Shown: positions 1 through 15,366 of the stretch, one piece after another
Layout: each line of letters starts with the position of its first letter
How positions within the stretch are numbered: position 1 is the first letter of the stretch
NCBI GenBank assembly: GCA_034687125.1
Contig: JAQGBZ010000289.1
Span: forward strand, 1-64,000
Source: Neelides folsomi
Lineage: Eukaryota > Arthropoda > Collembola > Neelipleona > Neelidae
DNA: 64,000 nt
Reading direction: 5' to 3'
Translations under genes and position numbers: made by a program
Notes under the pieces: generated by a model
What the model was told of the DNA's origin: nothing
Databases searched by the model: none
What the model saw: only the letters and a program-made list of their open reading frames with translations

Positions 1-76
1 GACATGACATTCGATTGCCCGGTCAAGTAACATGATTCAATTCTCAATAATCTTCTCAAATGGAATAGAGTATAGT
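1..76. mobile_element. End of a short TIR element cut by the window edge
   Basis: Bases 13-76 are the near-exact reverse complement of 43024-43086, the left arm of the complete element at 43024-43190, and also match its right arm in direct orientation. Both copies end at the same point, ...GAATAGAGTATAG, after which the flanks differ. This shared border marks the element end. Bases 1-12 do not match the middle of the 43-kb copy, so the two copies may have different interiors. No coding capacity is visible. Confidence 0.7.
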
Positions 77-3000
77 TTGTGTATTGGGTATTATTAGTAT
101 GTATTTATTAGTTCTTGTTTTGAAGTGTCCTTGGGTAAGGTGCAGGGTTATTGGAACCACTTCCCTCAACTTCAACACTATTGGGGTTTGAATGGGAGCC
201 AACCTTCGTCGAGTGTCACTGGAACTGAGAGATAATCGGCATGGTCAACTTCATCAAGACGATTTCAAGTTGAGGGTCGGCCATTCTCCTCATCCTTAAC
301 TTCCCCATTCAAATCAATTAATCATTTAATAATTTTGCATAAATAAAGAATACTTTAAAGAATACAATAAAAACATTTGTGATGATACCTATAAGCCAAT
401 AAATAACAAAGTAATATGTTAAAATTGTCATATTAAAATTTTAATTAATTAAAGCAAATGAACTTTATGAAAATTAAACATAAGGGATTTTGTGAATACA
501 AATTTGGTAAATCAGAACTTCACACGAGCACGATGGGAAAAAAGATGAACTCCGCATTTAAACCCTTTTCTCATATTTATTTGTCTAATTGTGTTGGATT
601 TTCATGGAGTTTGATGGTTTTTGATGGAGTTTGATGGCTCTCCTGTGGGAGTCGCATTTAAACACCAAGTTTGCATATAACAAGAATCCCATTTGGACCA
701 CGGCGAGAGAAAGAGAATTTTTAAACCTTTTGATGTTCCAGATAAAACTTCCTTAATTCTTGTATTTAACAACCCAAGGAATCTTCATATCTTTTTTATT
801 CTTTTTCTTAATCTCCCCATCTCCACATTCGACCATAGGACTTTTCATAAGAAATCGTAAGGATGCAAATTATGAAAGACACGTCAAATAAGAACTTACT
901 CAAATGATATAAAAATTTATAAAATACATAGCGTGTTTCGGATTTAATGCATCAATTTACTTTATATTGAGTTCTTGTTGGTTTTCGTCTTAGAACTTGG
1001 AAATGTTATTCATTTACTTATATGGTATATATAAATATATTATGGCTCATAATCTCATAAATAACTATATAAAGTTAACTACTCGTATCATTATTTACTT
1101 ATATGAGTTATATGTATGTATTATCATTATCATATATGAGGTATTTATCTTTGACATTAGAATTTTCATTTTCCTTCGAAGGCGAACGTGCGGGAAGTGA
1201 AGGATGTGATGAGGGAAAATTAATTCAATTAACCCTCCAACAACTCTTCTCCTTACATGAATGTATGATAAAATACATATCTCACTTTATTACGATTTTT
1301 TCATTCTTTGCCTTCTTCGTCCTTTTTCTCCCCTTTTTCTTCCATCTCCCACATTTAGGTTGGAAATCTCACGTGTAAACATCAATTCAAAACAAAAAAC
1401 ATGAATGAACCTTTATATAATATCTTTTTTTATTAAAACAGTATAATATTCATTTTTATATCTAAAAAATATTTGGCGATTTAGAATGTTTTAGGAAATT
1501 TTCATAACATTATTCATATTTTTGTATTACGTGAAAATTAAAAAATTAATTCTCATTATCAATATCATTAACTCATAAACCCATAATTATACTATTATGA
1601 GTTAATTTTTTAATTAACTCATAATTAAAAATGGTTCATAAAAACATTTTATTTGAATAATTGAATAATTACTAATATAGTGCTTCTATTTAATCAAAAA
1701 TATTGATCGTATATTTATTTATATTGCATTAGATGGAAATCAAGTTCAAATATTTTCACCTCATTATCTCCCATAAGAAGCTCAATATAGAAGTCAAAGC
1801 CGTGTAGGAACAAAGTAAAAGGGAAATGTCGAGAGATTTGAGATAAATCAAACACTTATTCAGAACAACCAAACTCTTTTAATTCTTTTATTTCTCTCTC
1901 AATTCTTTTAATTACTTTAATTTCCCTGATTCTCTTAAATTCTTTAGATGAAGATTTAATGAAATGTTTTATTTGTGTTAATACTTGGCGGTGAGAACGG
2001 GGAATTCTCACAGTGGTAAAGTTGAACTTCAAAGGTCCATTTGCTTCCATTCAAAACTTATCTCGGATCTTGTGGATTTATTTTAAAATAATCTCTTTTT
2101 CATTCTTCCCATCTTTTCATTCATTTCGTATTTTCTCATTCATTCAGAGCTGAAGCCATAAATTAAAACCCAAGACATTACTAGATTTAAACTTAAATTA
2201 CATTCGAATCAAATGCCAAATTGTCTTTAACATTATCTGAATTAACTAGAGTGGATTTTCCATGTACCCAATTACATATCTCCTTTGTCGTTTCCTTCCA
2301 ACTATCCAAGAAGTTCCAAGAATGTTTGCAAGTGTAATTAAAAACCAATTTGGGTGACCGAATGAATGAAAAATCAAAAAAGCATCTCGATTTTGAAAAC
2401 CTCATTTGTTTTAATATTCAATAAACCCAATAATTATTTTTTCCTAATGACTTTAAATTGAAATGAAATTCATGAAAGTTTCCCCAAATTAATAAATTTC
2501 CAACTAATTTTTTAATCAGGTAGTTTTAATCATTTTTACATTTATTCAAATTCTACACCATTTGACGTTTTTCAATTTGTTTTTTAGTTGACTCATTGAC
2601 TTATACACTTTTATAAACTTGTATTGACTCGTTCATAACATTCATAAGTATCATAAGACTTGTCTATAAAATGGTATAAAATGTATAGAGATGGAGATTT
2701 TCTCTCACGCTACACTTGGGAGAAGGACGATAAATTTATAAAAATTATCATCATTTTTTTGTATTATTTGTCGATAAGGGCCACTATCTGGCTTTTGATT
2801 CCTCCCTCATGTGACTTATATAAACGAGGGGCTTAATGGGGAAAATGTGTAGCGGAGCGTAAATACTCCTCATGTGGCCTGATCCACTCTGACAGCAAAA
2901 CACACACAATCAGCATTTATCCAATCAATTATGCACAATACTCATATTAAAAAATTAAACATTGTACATAGTAAATACATACCATACATATCAATTTATC

Positions 3001-6000
3001 AATATAATAGATTAAATATTAATTATATAGACAGATATATAGTACATTTACTACTTAAACATTTGTGTATAGTATCCTACATTACCAAAACCTATAAAAA
3101 ATATCTAATATGTATTTCTATGTATTTCTATGTATTTCTATCTATTCCTTCAATTCTCACTTTCTCATAAACTTTAAACATTTTATCATTATTATGAATA
3201 TCAACATTTATGATAAATACAGAATGTATGTGGATATGTTTGCATGCATTGAATGTGTTTTAAACATGAAATTGAATGAATAGAATTTATTATTGAAATT
3301 CTTTAGATTTTTAATTAATTTTGAAATTTTTATGAACATTAAAATATTTATGGATAAATAAATGTCATTATGAGGTTATGATTATAAATATGGAAGATTG
3401 GAGTTCCAATTAAAAGATTTGTGTATGAGAAAACTATAAAAAAGGGGTTAAAGGCTTAAAAGCCAAGTGTTAAACATGAGGGAGATGAAAGGGAAGGGGA
3501 AGGATATTTTAATGGGAAGGGTGGACGCCGTTGACCTTCGACCTCACCCGGGAACTTCATGACATGAAAGCCATGAGTAAGGTGATGGGAAAGGAGATGT
3601 GTTCTTTACCAGAGCGGAAGTTCGCCCTCGTCACTTATACTTTTTACATTCATATTTTTATCTCTTTTCCCACCAATCCTTCTTTTCTCATCTCCTTCAC
3701 TTCTCAGGTTCTCACAGCTAAATAAAATACAATTTATTTAACCAAAGCTGTTTAACTTAATTTTAAAGTTAGTTAAACTTAAAGTTAAACTATGATGTTT
3801 AAATTTAATATTAAATACATTAATCTGTAACTTCAAATAAACAGTAATAATCTATCAATATATGTAATTAAAAGAATCTTGAATAGTATTAAACAAATAA
3901 AATGTTAAGAATTTGAGATTAAATTGAAAATAAGAGTAGAATGGCTTTTATTTGTATTTCCTTTAATATAGTTATTTGATAATGTTTAATTGTAATCAGT
4001 AGTGGGATTTTTTAACGTGTTTTATGGTGTGATACAAAGCTAATATTGAAACAATATTGAAACAACGTTTATTTGGGGATTATTTGAGACGACGTTGGGT
4101 GGAGGTTTGAAAGTCACACCCTCGAAAAAATCCAATAACTCTTCTGGGCCATCTTTGACCTCGACTCGGATGAACTCTAAGCCTTTGCCCCTAAAATGGA
4201 CGAATTGGAGAGGAGGATTATGGAAAGACACTTGTACAGCCCCCATCATCTATCAAAGTCTTCAGATTATCCAACAGACTCTTCTGCTCCTTTTTTAATC
4301 TCAATCCACTGACAAACACGAGGTTTAATTTCTATTAATTCTCCTCCTCCTTCGTCCCTCCGCTTTTCAAACTCTGCGTCAAAGACGTCGACGAGACTCC
4401 AAAAACCCAAAAATGACGCAGTTTTTTTTCATTTACGTCTAAATTGTATTTAAATTAAAACAAGATTTATAATCTATCAAATTAAAGATAATTATTAATT
4501 TTTATTAATATTTGATAGATACCATTTTTACATAATTATGCTTAAATTAAATGTAGAATATCTACTACAGATATATGTATATTAATATTTGTATATTGAA
4601 AACGTCATGGATTGCCTTATTAACTTATTCTGAGTTGATTGAACGATGTCATTGGAATGATTCTATGACTAATGTTGATTGATGTTGATGATGTCTATTT
4701 AATAAGTTGATTTAAGCATGTGATTTGTGTTTCAACACAAAGGGCAATCCTCCATACAATTTCCCCATCTGATTCGGGTCAATAATACAACCACATTTGG
4801 TTTTAATACCTAATAGACTAATGACTAATTATCTTACTGAACTTGTAGATTTCACATTTTAACCCCTATGATAGTTAATTCTATTTAACGTGAATTTATG
4901 CTATTATTGTATTTATGTAACTAAATATTCAGCCTGCATTGAACTCTATCTTTAAGTATTTAATAAGTTGTTAGCAAATTAACAATAGGTTTGTTTTTGT
5001 TCATTCCAAATTTAAATGGTTTAAATCTCCAGATGAGAATTTGTAATTCGGTTGAAGGCTGTTCATCATTGAATGTCAAGAGGTTCATGGCTGGGGATTC
5101 ACATTAATACCTTCTAATAATTACACATCCTTACATTCACTCATTATTTCTCAAATATTCTCTCTAGTAAATGTCTCAGAGTACCAATATTTAATATTTA
5201 ATGAGATGTAATATACATTAAATGTATCATTTAATCTTAATGTTAGTGAAATTATGAATCACATAGTGTTTCTCTAATCATATTTACATATTTTGTATCT
5301 ACATTTATAATATTTAATAAGCATGGAGGTATGGCAGATTATGTGAGCAAATAAAGTGTAAAAAACGTATCTAAAGTTCACTGGATCAAATTTTATCTCA
5401 TTCCGGAAGCCAAGTTGTATATTACAAGTCTAATTGTTGTATAATTGACAGACTTTGACTACAACCAGGAACCGCTTCAATTTTTCTTAATCTCCCATTC
5501 ATTTACCCTGGGTGTTTTAATATGCGGAATTAAATGAATTAAATATTGAATGAATTTTTGCGAGGCTTTGATAAGACTGAAGGTGAATTCGGCGGGAGGA
5601 GAATTTGAAAACAAATTCCGTATGTCTCTTCTCATTCCATATCAGCTCATAATGGTGATTGACTTTATCAAGTAGTAAACATGTTGATGACTTTAATTGA
5701 CAAATGAGATAATTACATTTTTTCAATTTTATCTAAAAACCATTGTTTACTTCGTTTTATAAATATAATATAAATATTTAATATACTAATATGATCCATA
5801 TATTCTCGACTGTTAAATGATATATGTTATGTATTCATAAACTACATGGATATGAAAGTATAAAAGTATTAAATTCATTGTATAATAAAAAATATTAAGA
5901 TCAAATCAATTTGTTTAATATTGTTTTTGACTTATGGTTTGTGATATATCTTAATACGAAATGAATATACAGAAGTTATATGAAATAGTGAGTTGTAATT

Positions 6001-9000
6001 ATAAGCAGCGTTTTGCGAATTTCCGCGTTTGGCAAGTAATTTTTATCGATAGGTCTTTAAGGCTGTCTGTTGATAGCAGAGGGGAATCGGAACGAACACG
6101 AGTTTTAATAACCATTTAAAAGAGCGTATTGTCCCGGTTGATAACTTGGGCAAATAGAAGTTCTTGAATAATCTTTCCGCTCTCTTTCCTAATCTTCCGC
6201 TCCACACCCAACAGACACACACACTCTATTACAAACTCCATATTATCCACAAATGAGAATAACGACCTATCGATTCACCTATTAGATCACAATATAGAGT
6301 ACCAGTATATAATATAGTATATAATAAAATTTCATATTCAAACTCACATTATTAATATCATATACAATTAGAGTAATATACATTAATACTCTTCATATCA
6401 CATAAGCATCAAATCAACTAGGTATAAAAGTTTTTTTATTTATATTCATTCCTTACATGATGACTGTAAATCTCACTCTTACTAGATACAAGCCGATCAA
6501 TTTATTCAATAAGTGTACAACTTTTAAATATGAAAATTCCAGATTCCTTTATTAAAGTTTTCATAATTATTCAATATCGAAATGATGTTACATACTCTAC
6601 ACTTCACAATATGTAAATTCATAAACAAATGGTTATTTTATTTAGATATTGTATTTAGAAATCATGTTTAGATATGTAACTAAAACATGAGGTGTTGGTT
6701 CTCTATCAAGATTTTGATAAGTGGATAAATTGGAGAGGTAAATAAAAGCTTATACTCTATGCTATACCAATATACATTGCATACACATAGGGTACTATAT
6801 ATTTAGATGCTTATTTTATGTTACTTATTTTAAATAGAGTTATTTGCATATTACATAGAAGTGTATAGTGAGAGTATAATTGAGTGTATGTATAATAAAT
6901 GAGGTTGTGCGTAGATTATGCGTGGCGTGTGTTTCCTCAACGCGTGTAAAGTTGTCGGTGCATAGGAAATTGTTAATTAGTATTCACCCCGGCCCTTCTA
7001 ATGACAAGAGACTGAGGATATAGAAATCCTATACAAAACTCGCCACTCCGTCAAGGGGTCTTTGAAGGGCTGAAGGAGAAACATTTTTGCCACGTGCCGA
7101 ATTTTTTCTTACCTTTTCTCCCAAACAAAAGAGTAAGAAAAAGGACACGTACTGTGTATTTAGTATCCACTGTACTAGTATTCTATATATTCCCATACAG
7201 TCATACTCATACAGCTCATTATGTTAACCGAAAGGGTCATGGAATTGTATAAATGAATAAGCTGTATTGGTTGATTTTACTATAGAATACGATATTCTCT
7301 ATCCTAGACAGAATATGTAAGTATTACCAATATACAGTATGTACCTAAGTATTTGTATAGATACTTATTATAATATTCATATATCCATAAGTATAGTAAA
7401 TACATTAAGTGTGTATGGTAAATAGAATTTAAGAATCCTTTGGATCTTAAGTTTGCCTTTTGCCCAGCTGTTTTTTGGAGCAGATTGTTAGTGGAGGGCC
7501 GTCACGGTCCTCCACACCTCTTCTCAAATTGAACAAAAGGGACGAAGGGACGACAATCCTTTTATTGCTTAAACGACTCCGCTTTTTCTCCCACAAATCC
7601 TCCATGAAAGTTCTGACTTTGAGTTTCTTATAATTGTCGAAGGGTCCAAATCTCAGTTGACGCCTTTAATTTTCCTTTAGCTCTCTTTTAGCTTCTCCGG
7701 AGTTTCCAAAATCCAAATATCTTCAAAGGACACTCGTTAAAACTTAAAAGAAATCATTCCAAGGAAAGAACCACGCAAAAAATTGTAATAAATTCCTCCT
7801 TGTTTTTTCTACCATTTGACCCTTTTGTTCACCCTAAAATTTAAATATGACCATTTTTGCTCAACTTTGGGTCAAAATTCCATTCCATATATTTTAAGAT
7901 ATGCAAATAAAATTTTAAAAATTCAGAAAATGTTAATCATAGCTTAATATGAATTTATTACGATGCATCTTTTCTGAATATATGAAATATTCTCTAGACG
8001 TGAAATCTTTTCCAGACGTGATATTTTGTGTATTTAGAAAGAGGATCAACAAGTGTTTAAAACTGGACCGAAGGTTACGTTTGTATTACTTTACGCGTAT
8101 AAAATACAATCCGGATATACTGATAGAAAGAGTTTGGAAAATAACAATCCTTTTGTTGTTTATTTTTTCCAAATGAATCATCGTTTGATGTTCTATCATC
8201 AAATTAACATCTGGAGATTTGAAAGCGCTTGAATCTCATAGAAATTTCCCTCCAGGTAAATGGAGTTTCTTCCTTTACAAAACCTCCCCGACATGCGACA
8301 CCTTGATTTGGGAGTTGGTGAGTTGAGAAAAGGCGGGACGGATTTTCTTACCGGCGAGTTTAAAGAGGACACTTTTTTTCCTCTGGGTCGACTTCAATGG
8401 GGCGATTTCGCCATTTCCAGATGTGCGAAATGAAAAGATTTTCAATAAGATCCCTTTCTTCCTCATACCTTTCCCATTCTCCTATTCAATCCAAACATCC
8501 ATGTATTTAAGATATACCAAATGAGATTTAAACCTCTTATAACTACATATTTAACCTTATACAAGTAAAACCTACCGTGTTTTCCATACATATTGTGAAT
8601 TCATACCAAAAAGCGACTGGGACACAATTACTATTGCATATTCCATACCTGGTTATAAAACGAGTTTTAGTGCAAATATGATTATTGGTCTATATGGAGT
8701 TCTACCGTGAGTTGTACATACAAATAGGTATGTAACATTGAGTATATCATGTGTGAGTAGTGAGCATGGTTAAATGAATGTGGGAATGAATGGGAAATGA
8801 GCCGTCGTGAACATTGTAAGCTCCATTCAAAACCCAACAAAGGACAAATGCTCAGAGATCTTTGCGTACAACAAATCCAGTTTCAGACCCACAGATTCAC
8901 ACAACACATCTACCTGCGTATTCACAAAAAGATGAGCTGAGCCGTACAGAAATATATTCACATAAGAGCCATATACAGATATGATCCTTACAATATGTTT

Positions 9001-11686
9001 ATGTATTGAATCGTAGCAATATTAGGATATACCAAACTACCATATATTGAACCATATAAGACATATTGGTCCGTATATTGAACAAGAATCGTAAGTAAAG
9101 CTATGCAGATTTGTAAAGGACAATCGAAATTGAATTGAGAGGAGACAAGTTTTGAAGTATAAAAATGACCAATGGTTTAAAAACGGAATGTTTGAAGTTG
9201 TATTGAGAGGAATATCATGATCAATTCCCGATTGGTTTCGAAGACCCGCGACGTGGGAACTCCCATTTTTTAAATCTCCAACTTCTCAATCATCCATTAA
9301 TCATCCAATGGCCGGTTTTGAGTAAAAATGTTCCAAATGTGGATCATGTCCAACACAATGTGCGATACTCAAATAATATTTCACAACCATCGCCCAAATT
9401 CTCCTCTTTTCCCATACCGTAAATACAACTCATTTCAATACAATTTTTTTTACAATTCTGAATTCTTAAACTTAAAAATGACAAAATTGCAACATCATGT
9501 CCATTTTCCTTTATGATTACAAAAGTACAATATAAAATTAAATTAGAAATAAGGAAAGTATTTTTAATTTTTGAATACAAAGCAAACCATAATTTTACAA
9601 ATTTTAATCCTCATTTACATTTGGATAATATCATATAAATAATGATATATTTGTATTTATGTATTTGTGATAGATGGTAATTTTGTAGACAGTTTGCTCT
9701 TGAACGAGAGACAATGGTTTGATAGCCGTACACGAGGATTCACTCACTCCCAAAGATAAAACCAGAGCGTGTCGTAAAAAGGGAGATATTGGGTGATATG
9801 GGAGAGGTTTAGGAGGTTGGAGGCCAGGCGGAAACTTCTGGTCGCTTCAAAAACCCTCTTCATTAATTACATTATACATTCACAATCAGAAGCTTTTTTA
9901 TACTCAGTATACCATTAACATCAAAAATATACTATCTGTATATGTATCATACTATGTGTATGTAAGTATAACATGATCCATATATTGTGCTTAAACTAAC
10001 ATTAAGTTATTTATATAAAATATGTTCATCCAGAGATGTAAAAAGTATGAGTACTTATAAAGATCTTATTGATCATTTAACTATATATTTTAAATTAAGC
10101 ATTTCATAATCAAGTTCGATTTGGTATTTATATTATAATATGTAGGCATAAATATTAAATATGATTATTATCCATAAATATTTGTATTACTTTTAGTAAA
10201 CCTATACAATGTGTATACTCTGGTGTACGGTTTATTATAAATTTATATGTAATAAAAGTAATAATATGAGGAGTGTGACGTTAATAAATGAAAGCGGCGC
10301 TGATACGCAAATGTATTAAATAATGTATAGAAAAGATCAAAATATTTTGATGGAGATAATTTCAATATTACGCATACCAATGGAGCAAATGATGACTAAA
10401 GATGTATGAATTTATATGAATAACTGAACGCTTTGTGTATCATAGATTCTCATTCTACTCATTCTACGTATGTTTTTAGACTTGCTATTACGTATAAACT
10501 ATAAGGTATTAAGAACATTATAAAGCAAGAATACTTTATTTATATCTGTAATTGAACAGAGACATTTTTTTATTTTACAGCTCACTGTGTAATTACAATT
10601 ACTTATAATGTTTAATTCAAATACATTTTTTCAATCGCATTTTCTTAGACGGATAGACGAGGAACCCAGCCCAAATAAAAAATGGGAATATGAAAAGAAA
10701 ATAGATTTAAGTCGGAGTAATATTTTTTATTAAATTGATAAGGAAGTTATTGATTCTTAAATTATCGTTAGTTAGTACAAGTAGAATAAGTACATTAGTT
10801 AAGTTTATTTGGCTAATGTTAATTTAATAATTGACTTATTGATTAGTTTAATATTAGTTTGATTGAATTAAAAAACGAGTCAACGTATTTTAGTGAATGA
10901 GTCGTAGAAGGTCGTGGCAAACTTGAGCCACTCGTACGACCAAAATGTCATTCACATCAAACTTTACACGCAGCAGCTTCTTCCTTCCAAACATCATCAC
11001 TACAGCCATTACCCATAGACGCTATTTTTAACATTGAACTGCTTTAATCGTAAAGACTCCATTAATTCATTAACAAAGATGCAAAATTATATTCATTGTC
11101 ACCTTGAAGTAAAATAATAAAAAGCATGTAAATTATAGCACATGATTCATTAATCTAATTACTCATCGTAAAGTTATCATCTTTGTATCATAATTGTCTT
11201 TGTATATAATGAGATGAAAAGGAAGGTATTTAGTAACATGAGAACTGTTATGAGAAGGGTTTGCTAAAGAATCAATTAAACCCTTTCCCCTTCCCCACCC
11301 TTTTTCCTTTGGCTATTCTCTTAAAAGATTTTTATCCACCGCAGGAGCGAAGGGGGAATAAAAAGTGTCCCTTTGGGTCCGCAGTTGTGCCACGCTTCAA
11401 ATCATTTTCTTTCAAACCTTCTGTAAACTTCTGAACTTCTCTCAACACTCAGCCCCTCATTATTCTCATTATGCTCATTTACAAAGAATCATTAAAGTGG
11501 CGAGTTCCATAAGGCAGATCTTATTACATCAACTCTATACATATACCAATATACATACAATATCCAAAAGCATAAAATCCATAACATAACATCATATCAG
11601 TACTTTGACATATTATTTTATATACGTATTTTGGTGCCTTTACGCCAGTTTCATATACATTATTTGTGTCGATGAAATAAAATTTC
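77..11686. other. AT-rich gene-free stretch
   Basis: No ORF here looks like a real exon. The open frames are short, overlap on both strands and are dominated by AT-driven residues (I, Y, N, K, F). GC-richer blocks occur near 3520-3620, 7440-7700 and 8260-8470. They read open in several frames, with no recognisable motif and no matching splice sites. They could be regulatory blocks or remnants of old elements; I cannot tell which. The rest is low-complexity AT sequence with short direct repeats. Confidence 0.6.
3111..3140. repeat. 10-bp tandem repeat (TATGTATTTC)
   Basis: About three uninterrupted copies of a TATGTATTTC unit, followed by a diverged copy (TATCTATTCC). The block sits in AT-rich spacer and is not part of any supported gene. 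Confidence 0.8.
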
Positions 11687-11963
11687 CTTATAGCTAGAGA
11701 GCGGATTTATATGCACGAATCATCTAACATGTAAGAAATTATGCCTCCAGTTTGGGGTATTATGAGAAAATTACATGCGTGATCACGTGCTTAAATATAG
11801 AAGCATGTTTTATGATTCAGCGGGAGTGGAAATCATAAAACATGCCTCGATATTTTAACATGTGATCAAAGTTATGTAATTTTCTCATAATACCCCATGC
11901 TATAGAAAATTTTTTTACATGTTAGGTAAACACCCGCATATAAATCCGCTCTCTACTTATAGC
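11687..11963. mobile_element. hAT-like foldback MITE with 8-bp target duplication
   Basis: The element proper spans 11695-11955 (261 bp). It is almost entirely one imperfect inverted repeat: two arms of about 125-130 bp separated by a loop of about 12 bases around 11820-11832. Both ends carry TAGAGAGCGGATTTATATGC in inverted orientation. The same 8 bases, CTTATAGC, flank the element directly at 11687-11694 and 11956-11963. An 8-bp duplication with termini starting TAGAG fits the hAT superfamily, whose ends usually read YARNG. There is no coding capacity, so it would depend on a transposase encoded elsewhere. The arms have diverged in the middle, which argues against a very recent insertion. 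A transcript through it would fold into a long hairpin. Confidence 0.85.
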
Positions 11964-14900
11964 TGAACATTATGCATATTGATTTACAGTTGATAAAAAA
12001 TGACCAAACTAATAAAAGCTAAAATCTGCTTTTATTGTTTTTTAAATACGGATCAAAAGATGATAAAGAAGATCAATAGATGATCCAAATGATCAATTCA
12101 TGGATAAAAAGATCAATTGAATATGAAAATAAAGAAAAATTTGATAATGATGATGAGCTGATGGGAAAGGAAGGAGAAATGAATAGGAAGGAAATTAGGA
12201 AAGGAAGATCAAATTACTTCTTTGTGTGCATTATGCAGATGAAGTCTTAATAGCCCGTGAGATTCCGTTTTGTTTTCCTTCGCATTTGATCAGAGCCCTT
12301 GGGACAATTGAAAAGAGAGGATGGATGGGGAAATGGAGACCATGTGCGTGTGATGGGAAACATCTCCCGTTCACTTATGAAGTAATCACAACCGAATTCA
12401 CAAGGGCTGACCAAATTCACAATGGGTTTATTAAACCAAGGGCTTTCCTAAACCAAGGGCTGTTGCTGTTACCTATACAGGTAAGGCAACATACGAAATA
12501 TGTATAAGGTATCCCCACACGTGAGAATTTTCTTGGTCCTTTCTTAGATCTCTTATGCAAATGAGTATTGAATGTCTGAGAGGGCTTGAAGGTCTTTTTC
12601 CTTGAAAAGATAAGGAAGTGTTGTGTGGGGCAATTTAAATGTGGCAGGAGGCCCCTTGAACGACAGACGGCCCTTGGACTTCCACTTCAAGTTCAATGAA
12701 CTCAACCGCAGCTCGGCCACGCTTAATTAACCAAAACTCCTCCGCCTTTACATAATTTATCCTTCCAGTTAATATAACACGACTACTCCGTGTGTTCTGA
12801 ACCTTCTATACGCACACTTGTAGGCCAAATGAAAAAATCGAACAAGAAAAGCAAAAACCTAAGGACCAGATGCTTTCTTACATAAAGGAACAATATTTAA
12901 ATATCCATTTAACCAGAAACTGGACAAATGAAAAGGACAATACCGAATATCTCAGTAAAGGGCATTTGAGTCAAGATTTATGTTATTTGAAGGATATGGA
13001 ATATATAATATTTATATTTGTATAGTTCTCCAATAATGCAAAAGGAGACAAAGAGATTCAAATTATCAAATTGGTCCTCAATTTTCAGTCATTTGAACAT
13101 TCGGACAATTTTGAAAGTTTGAAACAAATGAACTCTTTTGTGAAATGAATTTATTTAGAATTTATTTTGAAGGATTTTGAAGATTTTAGAGAAGATTTTG
13201 TTCGCTTCGCCCTTGACATCGCACGTGAGGATTTTTGGCCATCTGCTCTCCTTTTCCTTAGCTGATTGGAAAGAACGATAGAAAAATTACGCTCGGCTCC
13301 TCCGTCACTCAATTTACATGGAAAGAGTTCACCAATACTTCTTCCGTTTTCTATCAACTTTTCATCCTTCAACTCAACGACAAATCCACCTTATGTCTAT
13401 TATAGTAAATATCAAATTCCCATGTTTTTGTATACAACATACAATATATTTTGTATATAATATAACTCGCTTTATTTTTGTATAGGTATTAGTCCACCTT
13501 ATTTTTATTCAAATTTACGTTATTCATTCTTATCCAGAATAAGATCTCTCCAGCAAGTTCATATTATTGTAAACAATTGTATGTATGAAAATTCTATTAT
13601 TTTATTCCACATAAAAATTCTTTTTTCTTCTCTGCCGCCGACCCGACGGAACCAAATTAATCATTTTAAAATTCTTATTGCAAATTTTGAAAGTTAAAAA
13701 ATATGGAAAATCCACTAACCTAAACTTAAATATTTAAATAAATAAATTTATATAAAACTCAATGACATTATTTATATAAACATTGGGATTAAATGGAATA
13801 ATTCTTTCTTTTATACCAAAGGCTTAAAATGTATTTGATTATGAACATGAATATTTAATAGTTTTTAAGAGTCTTAAAGTTAACGAGTCATTATATCATG
13901 GGGCTAATCGGCTAATGTGTCAATGGTACGAAAATAACGTGATCGTAATTAAATAAAAATGATACATCTGTTTCACTTTACTTTTTTATATAAAAATGTT
14001 ATATAAAAGCGTTTTAGTAATCATTTACACTGCATTAAAAAAGATGAGTTATTTGCGGAGTTTGGGAATGAATAAGAATTGGATGATTGTTTGACTCATG
14101 AAGATCACTCGCTCCTTCCAATGCTAATATTTAAATAGAATAAAAACAAGTAAAAACAAGTCTATCTCATTTTATATAAATTAAAATTATCATCAAATTC
14201 TATTTGATATTTAACCATTATGATTAAATTCTCATATCACATTAAACTTGTAATTTGCATGTTTACAAATTTATCATAAAATATATTCCTAGAACTTTTC
14301 CTGTTAAATAAATAGTTTGCAGAATATAATATGTATACAAAAATACAGATTTTAATATGTAAATATGATGTACTTATCCTACGATACATTATTCACAAAG
14401 TTAATATTTAGGTAATGTTAAATCCTTACCTACATAGTTTTCAACACGTTCTAAATGATTTAACTTCATGTGTGTATATTTAGCATTTTTCTCATAACAA
14501 ATCTCACAGGTTTATAAAAATTGTTTCTCGATAAAAGATAATAAAAAGTCCTCTTGATAAACAATCTTTTTAGCATTTTAAGTTTTATCGCAATAATATG
14601 TAATATCTACGTACATTCCCTGTATTACTTACATTTAGTAGTAGGTAGTAGCACATGGCACATAGGTACTATACTACCTGTATGAAATGAGGTGTGTATT
14701 ATATGGTAAAAATTTCATATTTATAATGCATAATATAACAAATATTTTATACAGTGTTTTTCTCAAAAGTATCATATATTTTACATATATAATATTATGA
14801 TATTTATATTACTATGATATATAACAATAAAAGGAGGTTTAATTTATCAATTTTATATTTATCATACATATCTGCTATACCTGTATATCAAATATTTAAT

Positions 14901-15334
14901 ACATTTAGTTTACCATATTGTAGTTAAACATTTAGTGCTGGATATTCTTCATATCTTTTATAAGTACAATTGGGTATATCCTCCTTTTTATAATGTTTAT
15001 AAGGTGTTTTATCAATTTAGATTAGAAGAATTACAAAGTACAATTTGATATTAAAATTCCGTATGTAAAAGAGTTATCTCTCGGGGAAGAATTGCGAACT
15101 TCGCATCCTTTCGGTTCACAATGAAACGCCCCTGACATTCAAAAATTCAAATAAGTCACCATTAAATAACACAATGATAAAACATGGATAAAAATGATCA
15201 AATATATCCAACATGCAAAATAAGCACCTGGAATTACTATATACCTATTAATGGTATTAAGATTATAACCAATGTATTTGTAAGTGTAATGTGTATTCAT
15301 AAATATATCTATCTGTAAATAGTGCTACACACAA

Positions 15335-15366
15335 ATTCCAGCATATGATTATTAGTATGCTGGAAT
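15335..15366. repeat. Perfect 11-bp hairpin
   Basis: ATTCCAGCATA at 15335-15345 pairs exactly with TATGCTGGAAT at 15356-15366 around a 10-base loop. No T-run or gene lies next to it, and its role is unknown. It could be the core of a small foldback element. Confidence 0.75.

Noticed and set aside
12226-12507. 93-codon open frame on the plus strand in a GC-richer block
   Set aside because: It looks more protein-like than most but matches no known family, and no partner exon or start context supports it.
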